DNA from: a virus
Strand: one strand, 5' to 3'
Length of the DNA stretch: 54,257 nt
Virus record (IMG/VR): IMGVR_UViG_3300028559_000050
Coordinates: 1-54,257 of that record
Both the position numbers and the translations under genes were made by a program. This document shows, in pieces, positions 5,575 through 11,632 of this stretch; the stretch's first letter is position 1, and every line of letters begins with the position of its first letter. The notes beneath the pieces are model-generated. The model worked only from the letters and a program-made list of their open reading frames with translations. It made no database searches and was not told the origin of the DNA.

Positions 5575-5688
5575 CAGGTAAGCGGAGTTTCGCCAGGTGA
5601 ACTTAGCAACAGAATCACCTGGATAAATAAATCACCAGCATCACACAAACCGCTGGTAATACACATAAACACACACAAGGAGAAGTAA

Positions 5689-5967
5689 ATGAGTATGACA
5701 CCCTATGAGATACGGCTAGAACTCTTAAAAATGGCCAAAGAAATGCTCACCGATGACTATTATGGCAAGCGTGAAGTTATTTCAAACGAGTGGACAACCA
5801 AGGTAGAAGAATCCAAGATTAACGGAACTCCTTCACCACAACACCCAGGTTTTCCACCATTTCCCTCCGAAGAAGAAATCATTAAAAAAGCAGAGATGCT
5901 CAATGGTTTCGTTTCGCAAACCCCTCCACAACCTGAAGTAAAAATTACAAAGAAAACGAATTCGTAA
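5689..5967 (+). CDS. Conserved phage protein of unknown function
   Basis: This is a 92-residue protein with a good AAGGAG ribosome binding site (5678-5683). It starts MSMTPYEIRLELLKMAKEML and contains DDYYGKRE, a Pro-rich stretch (HPGFPPFPSEEEIIKKAEML) and a polar tail. I recognise this combination (helix MTPYEIRLELLKMAK, then PxFPSxEEII.KA..LN.FV) as a widespread conserved protein of T4-like phages infecting aquatic bacteria, always of unknown function. It probably shares the tmRNA transcript, because no terminator with a U tract is seen in between. Confidence 0.7.
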   Translation: MSMTPYEIRLELLKMAKEMLTDDYYGKREVISNEWTTKVEESKINGTPSPQHPGFPPFPSEEEIIKKAEMLNGFVSQTPPQPEVKITKKTNS

Positions 5968-5978
5968 TTGGAGACCAA

Positions 5979-6000
5979 GGCGGTCAGATGTTTGGCCGCC
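5979..6000 (+). other. GC-rich hairpin after 5967
   Basis: GGCGGTC (5979-5985) pairs with GGCCGCC (5994-6000) around an 8-base loop (one G-T pair). No T tract follows, so it is not a clear intrinsic terminator. It may be an mRNA-end stabiliser or a pause site before the lysin gene. Confidence 0.5.
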
Positions 6001-6020
6001 GCAATCAATAAGGAAGAAAG

Positions 6021-6563
6021 ATGTTTAAATTTAACACACAGAAGTTTAACACATTAGCAGTAATATTAGCTGTATTAACAATAGTATATACAGCACCAAC
6101 TCTATCGAGAGAGTTTATTACAAATACAACACAAAAACAAGTATCAGCGGATTATTTAAAACAAGTTGAATGCCTCGCCAAAAATATTTACTATGAGTCC
6201 GCAGGTGAATCTTATGAGGGTAAATTGGCCGTAGCACAGGTCACAATGAATCGTGTTAAGAGTGGTCAATTTCCTACAGACATATGCGCTGTTGTTTATC
6301 AAAAAACAACGGATCAAAATTTAAGAACCGTATGCCAATTTTCATGGACTTGTATGGTCAAAGAAATGGTACATGGACAGGATCGGTATAGATGGGAAGA
6401 ATCTCTACTAATTGCAAAAAGAGCATTGACAGTTTCAGTTTTACATGATAAAATAGCAGAAACAAACGCATTGTATTACCATGCAGTTTATGTAAATCCT
6501 GGCTGGAATAAACAAAAGGTTGTAACGAAAATAGGTAATCATATATTTTACAGTAGAATTTAA
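6021..6563 (+). CDS. Cell-wall hydrolase, SleB/CwlJ family (likely endolysin)
   Basis: This 180-residue protein has an N-terminal hydrophobic segment (residues 11-26) acting as signal anchor or signal-arrest-release sequence. A SleB-type Hydrolase_2 domain follows from about residue 45: CLAKNIYYESAGESYEGKLA (E59 the likely catalytic acid), VAQVTMNRVKSGQFPTDICA, VCQFSWTC and ALYYHAVYVNPGW. The family cleaves peptidoglycan (lytic transglycosylase or glucosaminidase type). Sequestration in the membrane followed by release would make it a self-exporting endolysin for host lysis. A GGAAGAAAG ribosome binding site precedes the ATG. The paired cysteines (C51, C89, C105, C111) could matter for activation, as in SAR endolysins. 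Confidence 0.85.
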   Translation: MFKFNTQKFNTLAVILAVLTIVYTAPTLSREFITNTTQKQVSADYLKQVECLAKNIYYESAGESYEGKLAVAQVTMNRVKSGQFPTDICAVVYQKTTDQNLRTVCQFSWTCMVKEMVHGQDRYRWEESLLIAKRALTVSVLHDKIAETNALYYHAVYVNPGWNKQKVVTKIGNHIFYSRI

Positions 6564-6566
6564 ATT

Positions 6567-6788
6567 ATGCCTAATCGTGAAGAAATTAAAAAATTTAGTA
6601 TGATGATTGAACAAATGGTAACAGATAAACGAATAGGTTATATGGACGCTATCTGTCACCATTGTAAAGAAACTGGTTTAGAAGTTGAAGTGGCTGCCAC
6701 CTTAATCTCATCCGCTCTGAAAGCAAAGATTAAAGAAGAGGCACAAGATAACAATATGTTGAAGAAAAGTTCTAAACTGCCTATATGA
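6567..6788 (+). CDS. 33: Late-transcription coactivator gp33
   Basis: This 73-residue protein contains KFSMMIEQMVTD, GYMDAICHHCKETGLEVEVA and a C-terminal NMLKKSSKLPI. This matches the Trans_coact (T4 gp33) family, which bridges RNA polymerase beta-flap and the sliding clamp to activate late promoters. It is shorter than T4 gp33 (112 residues), as is usual in phages of aquatic bacteria. Its place just before gp59 and gp32 reproduces the T4 gene order 33-59-32, which strengthens the call. It overlaps the next gene start by four bases. Confidence 0.8.
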   Translation: MPNREEIKKFSMMIEQMVTDKRIGYMDAICHHCKETGLEVEVAATLISSALKAKIKEEAQDNNMLKKSSKLPI

Positions 6789-7384
6789 AAAGAATGTTGT
6801 GTAAGATACCACACATAATTCATATAGAAAACTTTTTAACAAATGATGAATGTGATGATATCACCAAAGCCGGTGATCCTTTACTGACGGATTCAAATGT
6901 CGTAAATGTTGATACTGGTTTCAATGAAAAGATGGACAGTTTTAGAATTAGTAAAGACTGTTGGTTTGATCATGGTAATCCTCTAGTAGTAAATCTCCAC
7001 GATAAAATAGAAAAAGAAATAGGTATCAGTAAGAAAAGATTTGAAGCCTTAACAATGCTTCGTTATGATATTGGTGGTCGTTATGTACCACATTGGGATT
7101 ACTTTGAAGATGTGATACCAACATATAATGATATTGTTGCTGGTGTTGGTAATAGAGTAGGCACAGTTATTGTTTACCTCAATGATGTTGAAGAAGGTGG
7201 TCAAACCACATTCACAAAATTAAATCTATCGGTTGACCCCAAAAAAGGAAGTATGTTATACTTTCGATATGATTACAAAAATAAAAATGATAACATAAAC
7301 ACAATGCATTCAGGTGAACCGGTGATAAAAGGTCACAAATATATTGTAACAACTTGGATTAGGGAACTTCCGTTTTCATTATGA
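6785..7384 (+). CDS. 2OG-Fe(II) oxygenase, prolyl-4-hydroxylase type
   Basis: This 199-residue protein has a complete set of catalytic residues: H103-x-D105 (YVPHWDYFED), distal H175 (NTMHSGEPVIKG) and K185 (GHKYIVTTWIRE) for 2-oxoglutarate. The EEGGQTTFTKLNLSVDPKKG strand pair is typical of P4H-like dioxygenases. The N-terminal IPHIIHIENFLTNDEC also fits the usual opening. It sits between gp33 and gp59 and overlaps both genes by four bases, so it is made with the replication proteins. Its substrate (protein prolyl groups or another target) is unknown. It is the second of three such enzymes here. Confidence 0.87.
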   Translation: MKRMLCKIPHIIHIENFLTNDECDDITKAGDPLLTDSNVVNVDTGFNEKMDSFRISKDCWFDHGNPLVVNLHDKIEKEIGISKKRFEALTMLRYDIGGRYVPHWDYFEDVIPTYNDIVAGVGNRVGTVIVYLNDVEEGGQTTFTKLNLSVDPKKGSMLYFRYDYKNKNDNINTMHSGEPVIKGHKYIVTTWIRELPFSL

Positions 7385-7989
7385 TTGAGAATTCAGGCTT
7401 TGCTGCGTTTGCGATGTTTCATGCAATGAAATTGCATTTTACATCCGACAGTTATGATTACATCAAATACAATGGTAAGACCAATGTTACCAAAACAACA
7501 TTCTCTACCAGAAAAGACAAATATTCATTCTACCGATTATCTCGTAAATTTGGATTGACAGAATTAAAAGATTATTATATTGCCAATTTTTTGGTAGATG
7601 ATGTTCAATGGGTTGGTGATATATTAGGACCAGAATCCGAAGAAAATTACAAAAAGTGGCAGAAAAGAATACAAAGCTTGACTTATACCTTTGAAAATGA
7701 TATAATTGTATTATTGAATAAAGTAGAGAATCCAAATGATTTATTGGTGGTAAGAAGCAATGAATTTCCTAAGTTGATGCAATATACTACACAAGGAGAT
7801 GTAACACTTGAAACACTTATCATTTTGAACGACCTAATGAATTTTTTCCCAATGTGGGAAAAAGAAATATATGATGATATTGTTTGGCCTAATTTTAAAA
7901 CCAAATGTGTGAAGTATAAACCATTTCTACATTATGATAAAGAAAAGTTCAAACAAATTTTGAAAGAAAAGATTAAAGAATATGCATAA
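7381..7989 (+). CDS. 59: Replicative helicase loader gp59
   Basis: This 202-residue protein is close in length to T4 gp59 (217). Conserved blocks are SYDYIKYNGKTNV near the N-terminus, RKDKYSFYRLSRKFGLTELK, FVDDVQWVGDI-like spacing, FENDI and ILNDLMNFFPMWEK...DDIVW. gp59 binds forked DNA and gp32 and loads the replicative helicase onto single-stranded DNA. The order gp33, gp59, gp32 (here with one oxygenase and one nucleotidase inserted) supports the call. It overlaps both neighbours by a few bases. Confidence 0.85.
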   Translation: MIENSGFAAFAMFHAMKLHFTSDSYDYIKYNGKTNVTKTTFSTRKDKYSFYRLSRKFGLTELKDYYIANFLVDDVQWVGDILGPESEENYKKWQKRIQSLTYTFENDIIVLLNKVENPNDLLVVRSNEFPKLMQYTTQGDVTLETLIILNDLMNFFPMWEKEIYDDIVWPNFKTKCVKYKPFLHYDKEKFKQILKEKIKEYA

Positions 7990-8467
7990 GATTACCAAGA
8001 TTTACTTAGACATGGATGGTGTGATTGCAGATTTCAATAGACGATACAAAGAATTGTATAAGATTGAACCAAAAGAAGCAGACACATATAAAACCTTTGA
8101 TAAGTTTTTCACCATGTTCATTGCTGACAGACAATTTGCCAAATTGGATTTAATGCCTGATGCCATGGAGTTAATTAACTATCTCAGGTCATTGCCAATA
8201 CCAACGGAAATTCTATCTTCAACATCATCTGAAAAGCGTGATGCAGAGATTAGAGAACAAAAGATTGATTGGTTGAATAAACACAACCTTGAGTTTCCCG
8301 TTAACTTGGTACCAGGTAAAAGATTAAAGAGAACTTTCTCTAATGTAAATTCGCTATTGATTGATGATACCTCACAGAATATCGATCAATGGCGAGTAGA
8401 GGGTGGTATTGGTATACTTCACACAGACACCATTACTACCATCGGTATTTTGAAAATGTATGCTTGA
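7982..8467 (+). CDS. HAD-family 5'(3')-deoxyribonucleotidase-like phosphatase
   Basis: This 161-residue protein starts within the end of gp59. Motif I is IYLDMDGVIADF (nucleophile D10, acid D12), motif II lies in EILSSTSSE and motif IV is SLLIDDTSQNI (D128, D129). This layout matches small deoxyribonucleotidases of the HAD superfamily, which dephosphorylate nucleoside monophosphates. In phages they probably tune nucleotide pools or remove unwanted nucleotides. Other HAD phosphatase activities are possible. A polynucleotide-kinase-type partner domain is absent. Confidence 0.82.
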   Translation: MHKITKIYLDMDGVIADFNRRYKELYKIEPKEADTYKTFDKFFTMFIADRQFAKLDLMPDAMELINYLRSLPIPTEILSSTSSEKRDAEIREQKIDWLNKHNLEFPVNLVPGKRLKRTFSNVNSLLIDDTSQNIDQWRVEGGIGILHTDTITTIGILKMYA

Positions 8468-8492
8468 CATTGGATAAATATTCTTATATAAT
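8464..8492 (+). promoter_or_regulatory. Consensus sigma70 promoter for gp32
   Basis: TTGACA (8464-8469) and TATAAT (8487-8492) are both perfect and the spacer is exactly 17 bases (8470-8486). It lies in the 91-base gap upstream of gp32 and should give strong expression by the unmodified host polymerase. The expected start is near 8499, leaving a leader of about 60 bases in which gp32 could control its own translation, as known for T4. Confidence 0.88.
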
Positions 8493-8558
8493 GAATAATG
8501 TGGATAAGTCGTTTTAATAATACACCGTTAATACTCCGTTTATACGAAAGGAAATACT

Positions 8559-9443
8559 ATGAGTTTTGCTAATCTCAAACGCCAATCTGGCAACCTCGAC
8601 AAACTATCTAAAGCAATCGAGGCTCTCAATACTTCAACCGAAGGCTCTGATAAACCTGATAATTTTTGGAAATGTGAAGTGGACAAAGCTGGCAACGGCA
8701 TGGCTACGATTCGCTTTCTGCCTGCTTCTGCAGCGGATGGTGAAGATGGTTTACCATGGGTCAAAATCTTCTCACATGGATTTCAAGGTCCAGGTGGATG
8801 GTTGATTGATAATTGCTTGACAACCAAAGACCAAAAATGTCCAGTTTGTGAACACAATTCTGCATTATGGAATTCTGGTATAGAAGCGAATAAAGACATT
8901 GTTCGCAAACAGAAACGTAAACTAAATTACATTGCAAACGTTTATATTGTATCCGACCCAAAACATCCTGAAAATGAAGGTCAGGTCAAATTGTTTAAGT
9001 TTGGTAAAAAGATTTTTGATAAGATTACTGAGGCCATGAATCCTCAATTTGAAGATGAAACACCAATCAATCCATTTGATTTATGGAAAGGTGCTAACTT
9101 TAAATTAAAAATTCGTAAAGTTGAAGGTTATCAGAACTATGACAAATCTGAATTCGAATCACCATCTGCATTATTGAGTGATGATGAAGAATTGGAAAAG
9201 ATTTGGAAGTCTGAATACTCTTTGACCGAAATGATTGCTGATAAAGAATTCAAATCATACGATACTTTAAAACAACGCCTTGATAAAGTTCTAGGTCTCA
9301 ATGGTGAAGCACCAAAGACAACTGTAGAACAAGTGAAAGCTGCTAATGTTGGTAAGAAAACAGTAGCAGAAGATTCACCTTTCAAGGATGATTTAGAAGA
9401 TGATGATATGGCTTATTTCAGTAAGCTTGCTGAAGAAAATTAA
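8559..9443 (+). CDS. 32: Single-stranded DNA-binding protein gp32
   Basis: This 294-residue protein (T4 gp32 is 301) has the three expected regions. These are an N-terminal basic cooperativity segment (NLKRQSGNLDKL), a zinc-containing OB core with H73, C86, C94 and C97 (DQKCPVCEHN; T4 uses H64, C77, C87, C90) and an acidic C-terminal tail (SPFKDDLEDDDMAYF) for contacts with gp59 and other replication proteins. It coats single-stranded DNA in replication, repair and recombination. CGAAAGGAAA gives a strong ribosome binding site and a consensus promoter lies upstream. Confidence 0.95.
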   Translation: MSFANLKRQSGNLDKLSKAIEALNTSTEGSDKPDNFWKCEVDKAGNGMATIRFLPASAADGEDGLPWVKIFSHGFQGPGGWLIDNCLTTKDQKCPVCEHNSALWNSGIEANKDIVRKQKRKLNYIANVYIVSDPKHPENEGQVKLFKFGKKIFDKITEAMNPQFEDETPINPFDLWKGANFKLKIRKVEGYQNYDKSEFESPSALLSDDEELEKIWKSEYSLTEMIADKEFKSYDTLKQRLDKVLGLNGEAPKTTVEQVKAANVGKKTVAEDSPFKDDLEDDDMAYFSKLAEEN

Positions 9444-9489
9444 TGATGGGTTGTTTGTGAATTTTTAACTTTGATTGAAAGGAAATAAA

Positions 9490-9618
9490 ATGAAGTATCT
9501 CGTATCTCTACTCGCAGCAGCATTTGCAGTAACCGCCTTTGCTCAAGCTCCTAAGAAGGAAGAGCCAAAGAAGGAAGCTCCTAAAGCAGAAGTTAAGAAA
9601 GACGAAAAGAAGAAGTAA
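9490..9618 (+). CDS. Tiny exported Lys/Glu/Pro-rich peptide
   Basis: This is a 42-residue frame with GAAAGGAAA ribosome binding site. Residues 1-18 form a textbook signal peptide (MKYLVSLLAAAFAVTAFA). The remaining 24 residues are almost only Lys, Glu, Pro and Ala (APKKEEPKKEAPKAEVKKDE). It would be exported to the periplasm as a small highly charged peptide. There is no family call. Its place, alone between gp32 and a strong terminator, and the perfect signal peptide make translation likely. Similar short Lys/Glu-rich exported peptides occur in some beta- and gammaproteobacteria, so host origin is possible. Confidence 0.65.
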   Translation: MKYLVSLLAAAFAVTAFAQAPKKEEPKKEAPKAEVKKDEKKK

Positions 9619-9637
9619 TCTTTTCTTACTTAAAAGA

Positions 9638-9660
9638 AACCCCGCTTAGGCGGGGTTTTT
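9638..9660 (+). terminator. Strong intrinsic terminator, probably bidirectional
   Basis: AACCCCGC (9638-9645), loop TTAG, GCGGGGTT (9650-9657), then a run of T. On the opposite strand the stem is followed by TTTCTTTTAAG, so it may also end the convergent minus-strand transcript. It separates the replication region from the minus-strand tail genes. Confidence 0.92.
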
Positions 9661-9664
9661 TATT

Positions 9665-11629
9665 TTATACTGGTCGTTTGTTTTGTCGTTGAACTCGTAA
9701 CAAAGTTGGATCATCAATTCTAGGTGAAACTGAACCATCAATAGCAACACCACCACCGCCACCAGAATTATTTCCAATCGATTGTGAATTATCGATAATA
9801 GTTGTATTCATTGCAGGAGCGGCCGCCATTTTAATTTCAGCATTCTTACTCATAGTTGATTCTAACTGTGAATCGGTTCTACCACCAGAAGATACAGGTG
9901 TTACCTTTGGTGCTGGTGGTGTGGCTGCAGGTGATGCTGATGATGGTGTGGCTGCAGGCATTGGTTGATTTGTATTTGAACCTTTGACTGTTGGTGTTTC
10001 TGTCGTTGCTTCCACAGGTTTATTGTTTTCTTCAGGTGTAGTGGTAACAACAGGTTCAACTTCTCCACTAGAATTAGAAATGTGTTCAAATAACTTTTCA
10101 CTAATTGCTTTACCTGCCTTTTTACCGCCAACATAACCTAATGCGGCGCCCGTTGCACCGCCTAAGAAGGCACCAATTGGTCCACCAACTGAACCAATAG
10201 TTGCACCGATAGTAGCACCCATTGATGTACCAGCACCAGCGGCAATTATTTGAGCAGCACTAGAGACCATAACTTCTCTTAGTTGTTTATCATCTATCTT
10301 ACCTTCTTCTCTATCTGCTATAGCCTGTTTCATTGTTTCCATCATTTCAAATGCACCAGCAATACCACCAATAAAAGGCAATTTAGTAAAATATTTTAGA
10401 ACACCTTTAGCACCTTTTAATACTTTAGACATCTTTGTTGCTTTAGGTTTTTCTTCAACCTTTTCTACTTTCGTAGCTTTCTTTTCTTCTTCGTATTTCT
10501 CTTTACCTTTTTTGGTTGCCTTCTCAGCAGTCTTATTGGGTTTTTCTCCTGTTTTCTTTTCACCTTCTGCTGGTTTTTCTCCAGGTTTTTGTTCTGCTGG
10601 CTTTGGTTCAGCTGGCTTAGGTTCTGCTGGTTTAGGCTCAGCAGTTCCTGGTTTTGGTTCTGACGGAATAGTTGGAGTTTTAATGCCTCTTAATCTATCT
10701 AAAAGGCTTTTTAATCCTAATACTCCTCCAATTTCACCAATTAAGGTCATTAAAGGTCCAATTACACTCCACAATCCACTCCATATGCTGGATATAACTC
10801 CAAGCAACATATTTTTTGCAGTTTCAATTAACCCTTTGATGAAATCGAATAGGCCACCACTTTCTTCTTTTTTTGCTTCAGTTTTTACTACAGCAAAAGA
10901 TCCTAAAGATTTTATCGCATTAATCAATTCTTTGTTACGTTTTTCTTTTTCTTTTTCACGTATTTTCTTAAAACTTTTTTCTATTTGATATCTTTTTAAA
11001 GAATTAATTTGTTCGGCTTTAATTAAATTATACATTCTTGCTAATATAGTAGCAATACCGTCACCTTTTTTCATAGATTGTGTATTGCCTTCTGAAATGG
11101 CAGAATACAAACCTACATCGGATTTGTTTAATTTTTCATTGATATATGCTGGCTTTGGTTTGGTTTCTTTTGCTTTCTTGTCGCCAGCAAAATAACTAAT
11201 ATCTTCTTTACTTCTTCCAGTCATTCGACCTAATAAAGCAGAGCCTAATTTTCCAGTTAATATCTTTGCAATGTTTAACGGATCAAATTTTTCTTTTAGA
11301 CCGGTTGAACGTGCTTGCATTTTTTCTGAAATGCCTGATTTGATGGAAGTTAATACACCTTTATCTTCTACCAATTTTTCTGTAATCAAATCTTTTAATG
11401 ATTTCTTTCTAATCTGTGATGCCTGTTTATACGACATTTTCTTTTCTGTTGTGTCCGTAATAGAAGCTTCATCTTGTTTTTTTGGTTTACCTAATTTACC
11501 CATTTCTTCTTTTGTAGCCGCACGAATATAACTGCCGGTTTCAGCTAAAAGAAACCAATGGCCTTTCTTATTAAAGGCGTTAGGGTTCCATGAGAAAGTA
11601 TCTTGACCTAATGTTTTTATTATAACCAT
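9665..11629 (-). CDS. Tail-interior / tape-measure-like structural protein
   Basis: This 654-residue protein shares residues about 105-205 (GLKEKFDPLNIAKILTGKLG, TGRSKEDISYF, SMKKGDGIATILARMYNL) with the next gene, so the two are paralogues. A Lys/Glu-rich helix follows at 210-240, a hydrophobic stretch at 273-310 and a Pro-rich linker with repeated EPKPA units (324-350). A basic helix and a glycine-zipper region at 455-505 (GAGTSMGATIGATIGSVGG) complete the visible features. Long helices plus glycine zippers are typical of tape-measure and injected membrane-active tail proteins. In T4 this position holds gp27-gp28-gp29. I see no direct gp29 similarity, so the role is inferred. It is the last gene of a minus-strand operon. 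Confidence 0.65.
   Translation of the reverse strand: MVIIKTLGQDTFSWNPNAFNKKGHWFLLAETGSYIRAATKEEMGKLGKPKKQDEASITDTTEKKMSYKQASQIRKKSLKDLITEKLVEDKGVLTSIKSGISEKMQARSTGLKEKFDPLNIAKILTGKLGSALLGRMTGRSKEDISYFAGDKKAKETKPKPAYINEKLNKSDVGLYSAISEGNTQSMKKGDGIATILARMYNLIKAEQINSLKRYQIEKSFKKIREKEKEKRNKELINAIKSLGSFAVVKTEAKKEESGGLFDFIKGLIETAKNMLLGVISSIWSGLWSVIGPLMTLIGEIGGVLGLKSLLDRLRGIKTPTIPSEPKPGTAEPKPAEPKPAEPKPAEQKPGEKPAEGEKKTGEKPNKTAEKATKKGKEKYEEEKKATKVEKVEEKPKATKMSKVLKGAKGVLKYFTKLPFIGGIAGAFEMMETMKQAIADREEGKIDDKQLREVMVSSAAQIIAAGAGTSMGATIGATIGSVGGPIGAFLGGATGAALGYVGGKKAGKAISEKLFEHISNSSGEVEPVVTTTPEENNKPVEATTETPTVKGSNTNQPMPAATPSSASPAATPPAPKVTPVSSGGRTDSQLESTMSKNAEIKMAAAPAMNTTIIDNSQSIGNNSGGGGGVAIDGSVSPRIDDPTLLRVQRQNKRPV
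11256..11298. repeat. 43-bp identical repeat, copy 1 (within paralogous genes)
   Basis: The same 43 bases occur at 13149-13191. They encode the segment FDPLNIAKILT in both minus-strand paralogues. Identity at all wobble positions suggests recent duplication or gene conversion. Confidence 0.9.
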
Positions 11630-11632
11630 TTT

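Larger units (their letters stand above)
5342..5660 (+). ncRNA. ssrA: Circularly permuted two-piece transfer-messenger RNA (tmRNA)
   Basis: The 3' (acceptor) half precedes the 5' (coding) half. The acceptor piece has a T stem GTGGG/CCCAC (5365-5369, 5377-5381) with a 7-base loop (5370-5376), then CACCTCC (5382-5388), discriminator A5389 and encoded CCA 5390-5392. The coding piece begins GGGGGTG (5461-5467), pairing all seven acceptor positions. Position 3 is G5463 opposite T5386, the G3-U70 wobble that alanyl-tRNA synthetase recognises. AGATTCGACATGG follows, as in tmRNA 5' ends. P2 can form from 5342-5348/5493-5499 and 5352-5360/5483-5491. CGCC/GGCG (5507-5510/5517-5520) fits PK1. After the tag there are hairpins 5593-5622 and 5634-5657. 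It rescues stalled ribosomes and tags the unfinished protein. The outer ends are approximate. Confidence 0.93.

Noticed and set aside
5979-6000. Intrinsic terminator after the 5689 gene
   Set aside because: The stem is good but no T tract follows; listed only as a hairpin.
10512-10988. Plus-strand open frame of 158 codons within the minus-strand tail gene
   Set aside because: It mirrors the Pro/Lys/Glu-rich repeats of the real gene (antisense of low-complexity DNA) and has no ribosome binding site or known pattern.
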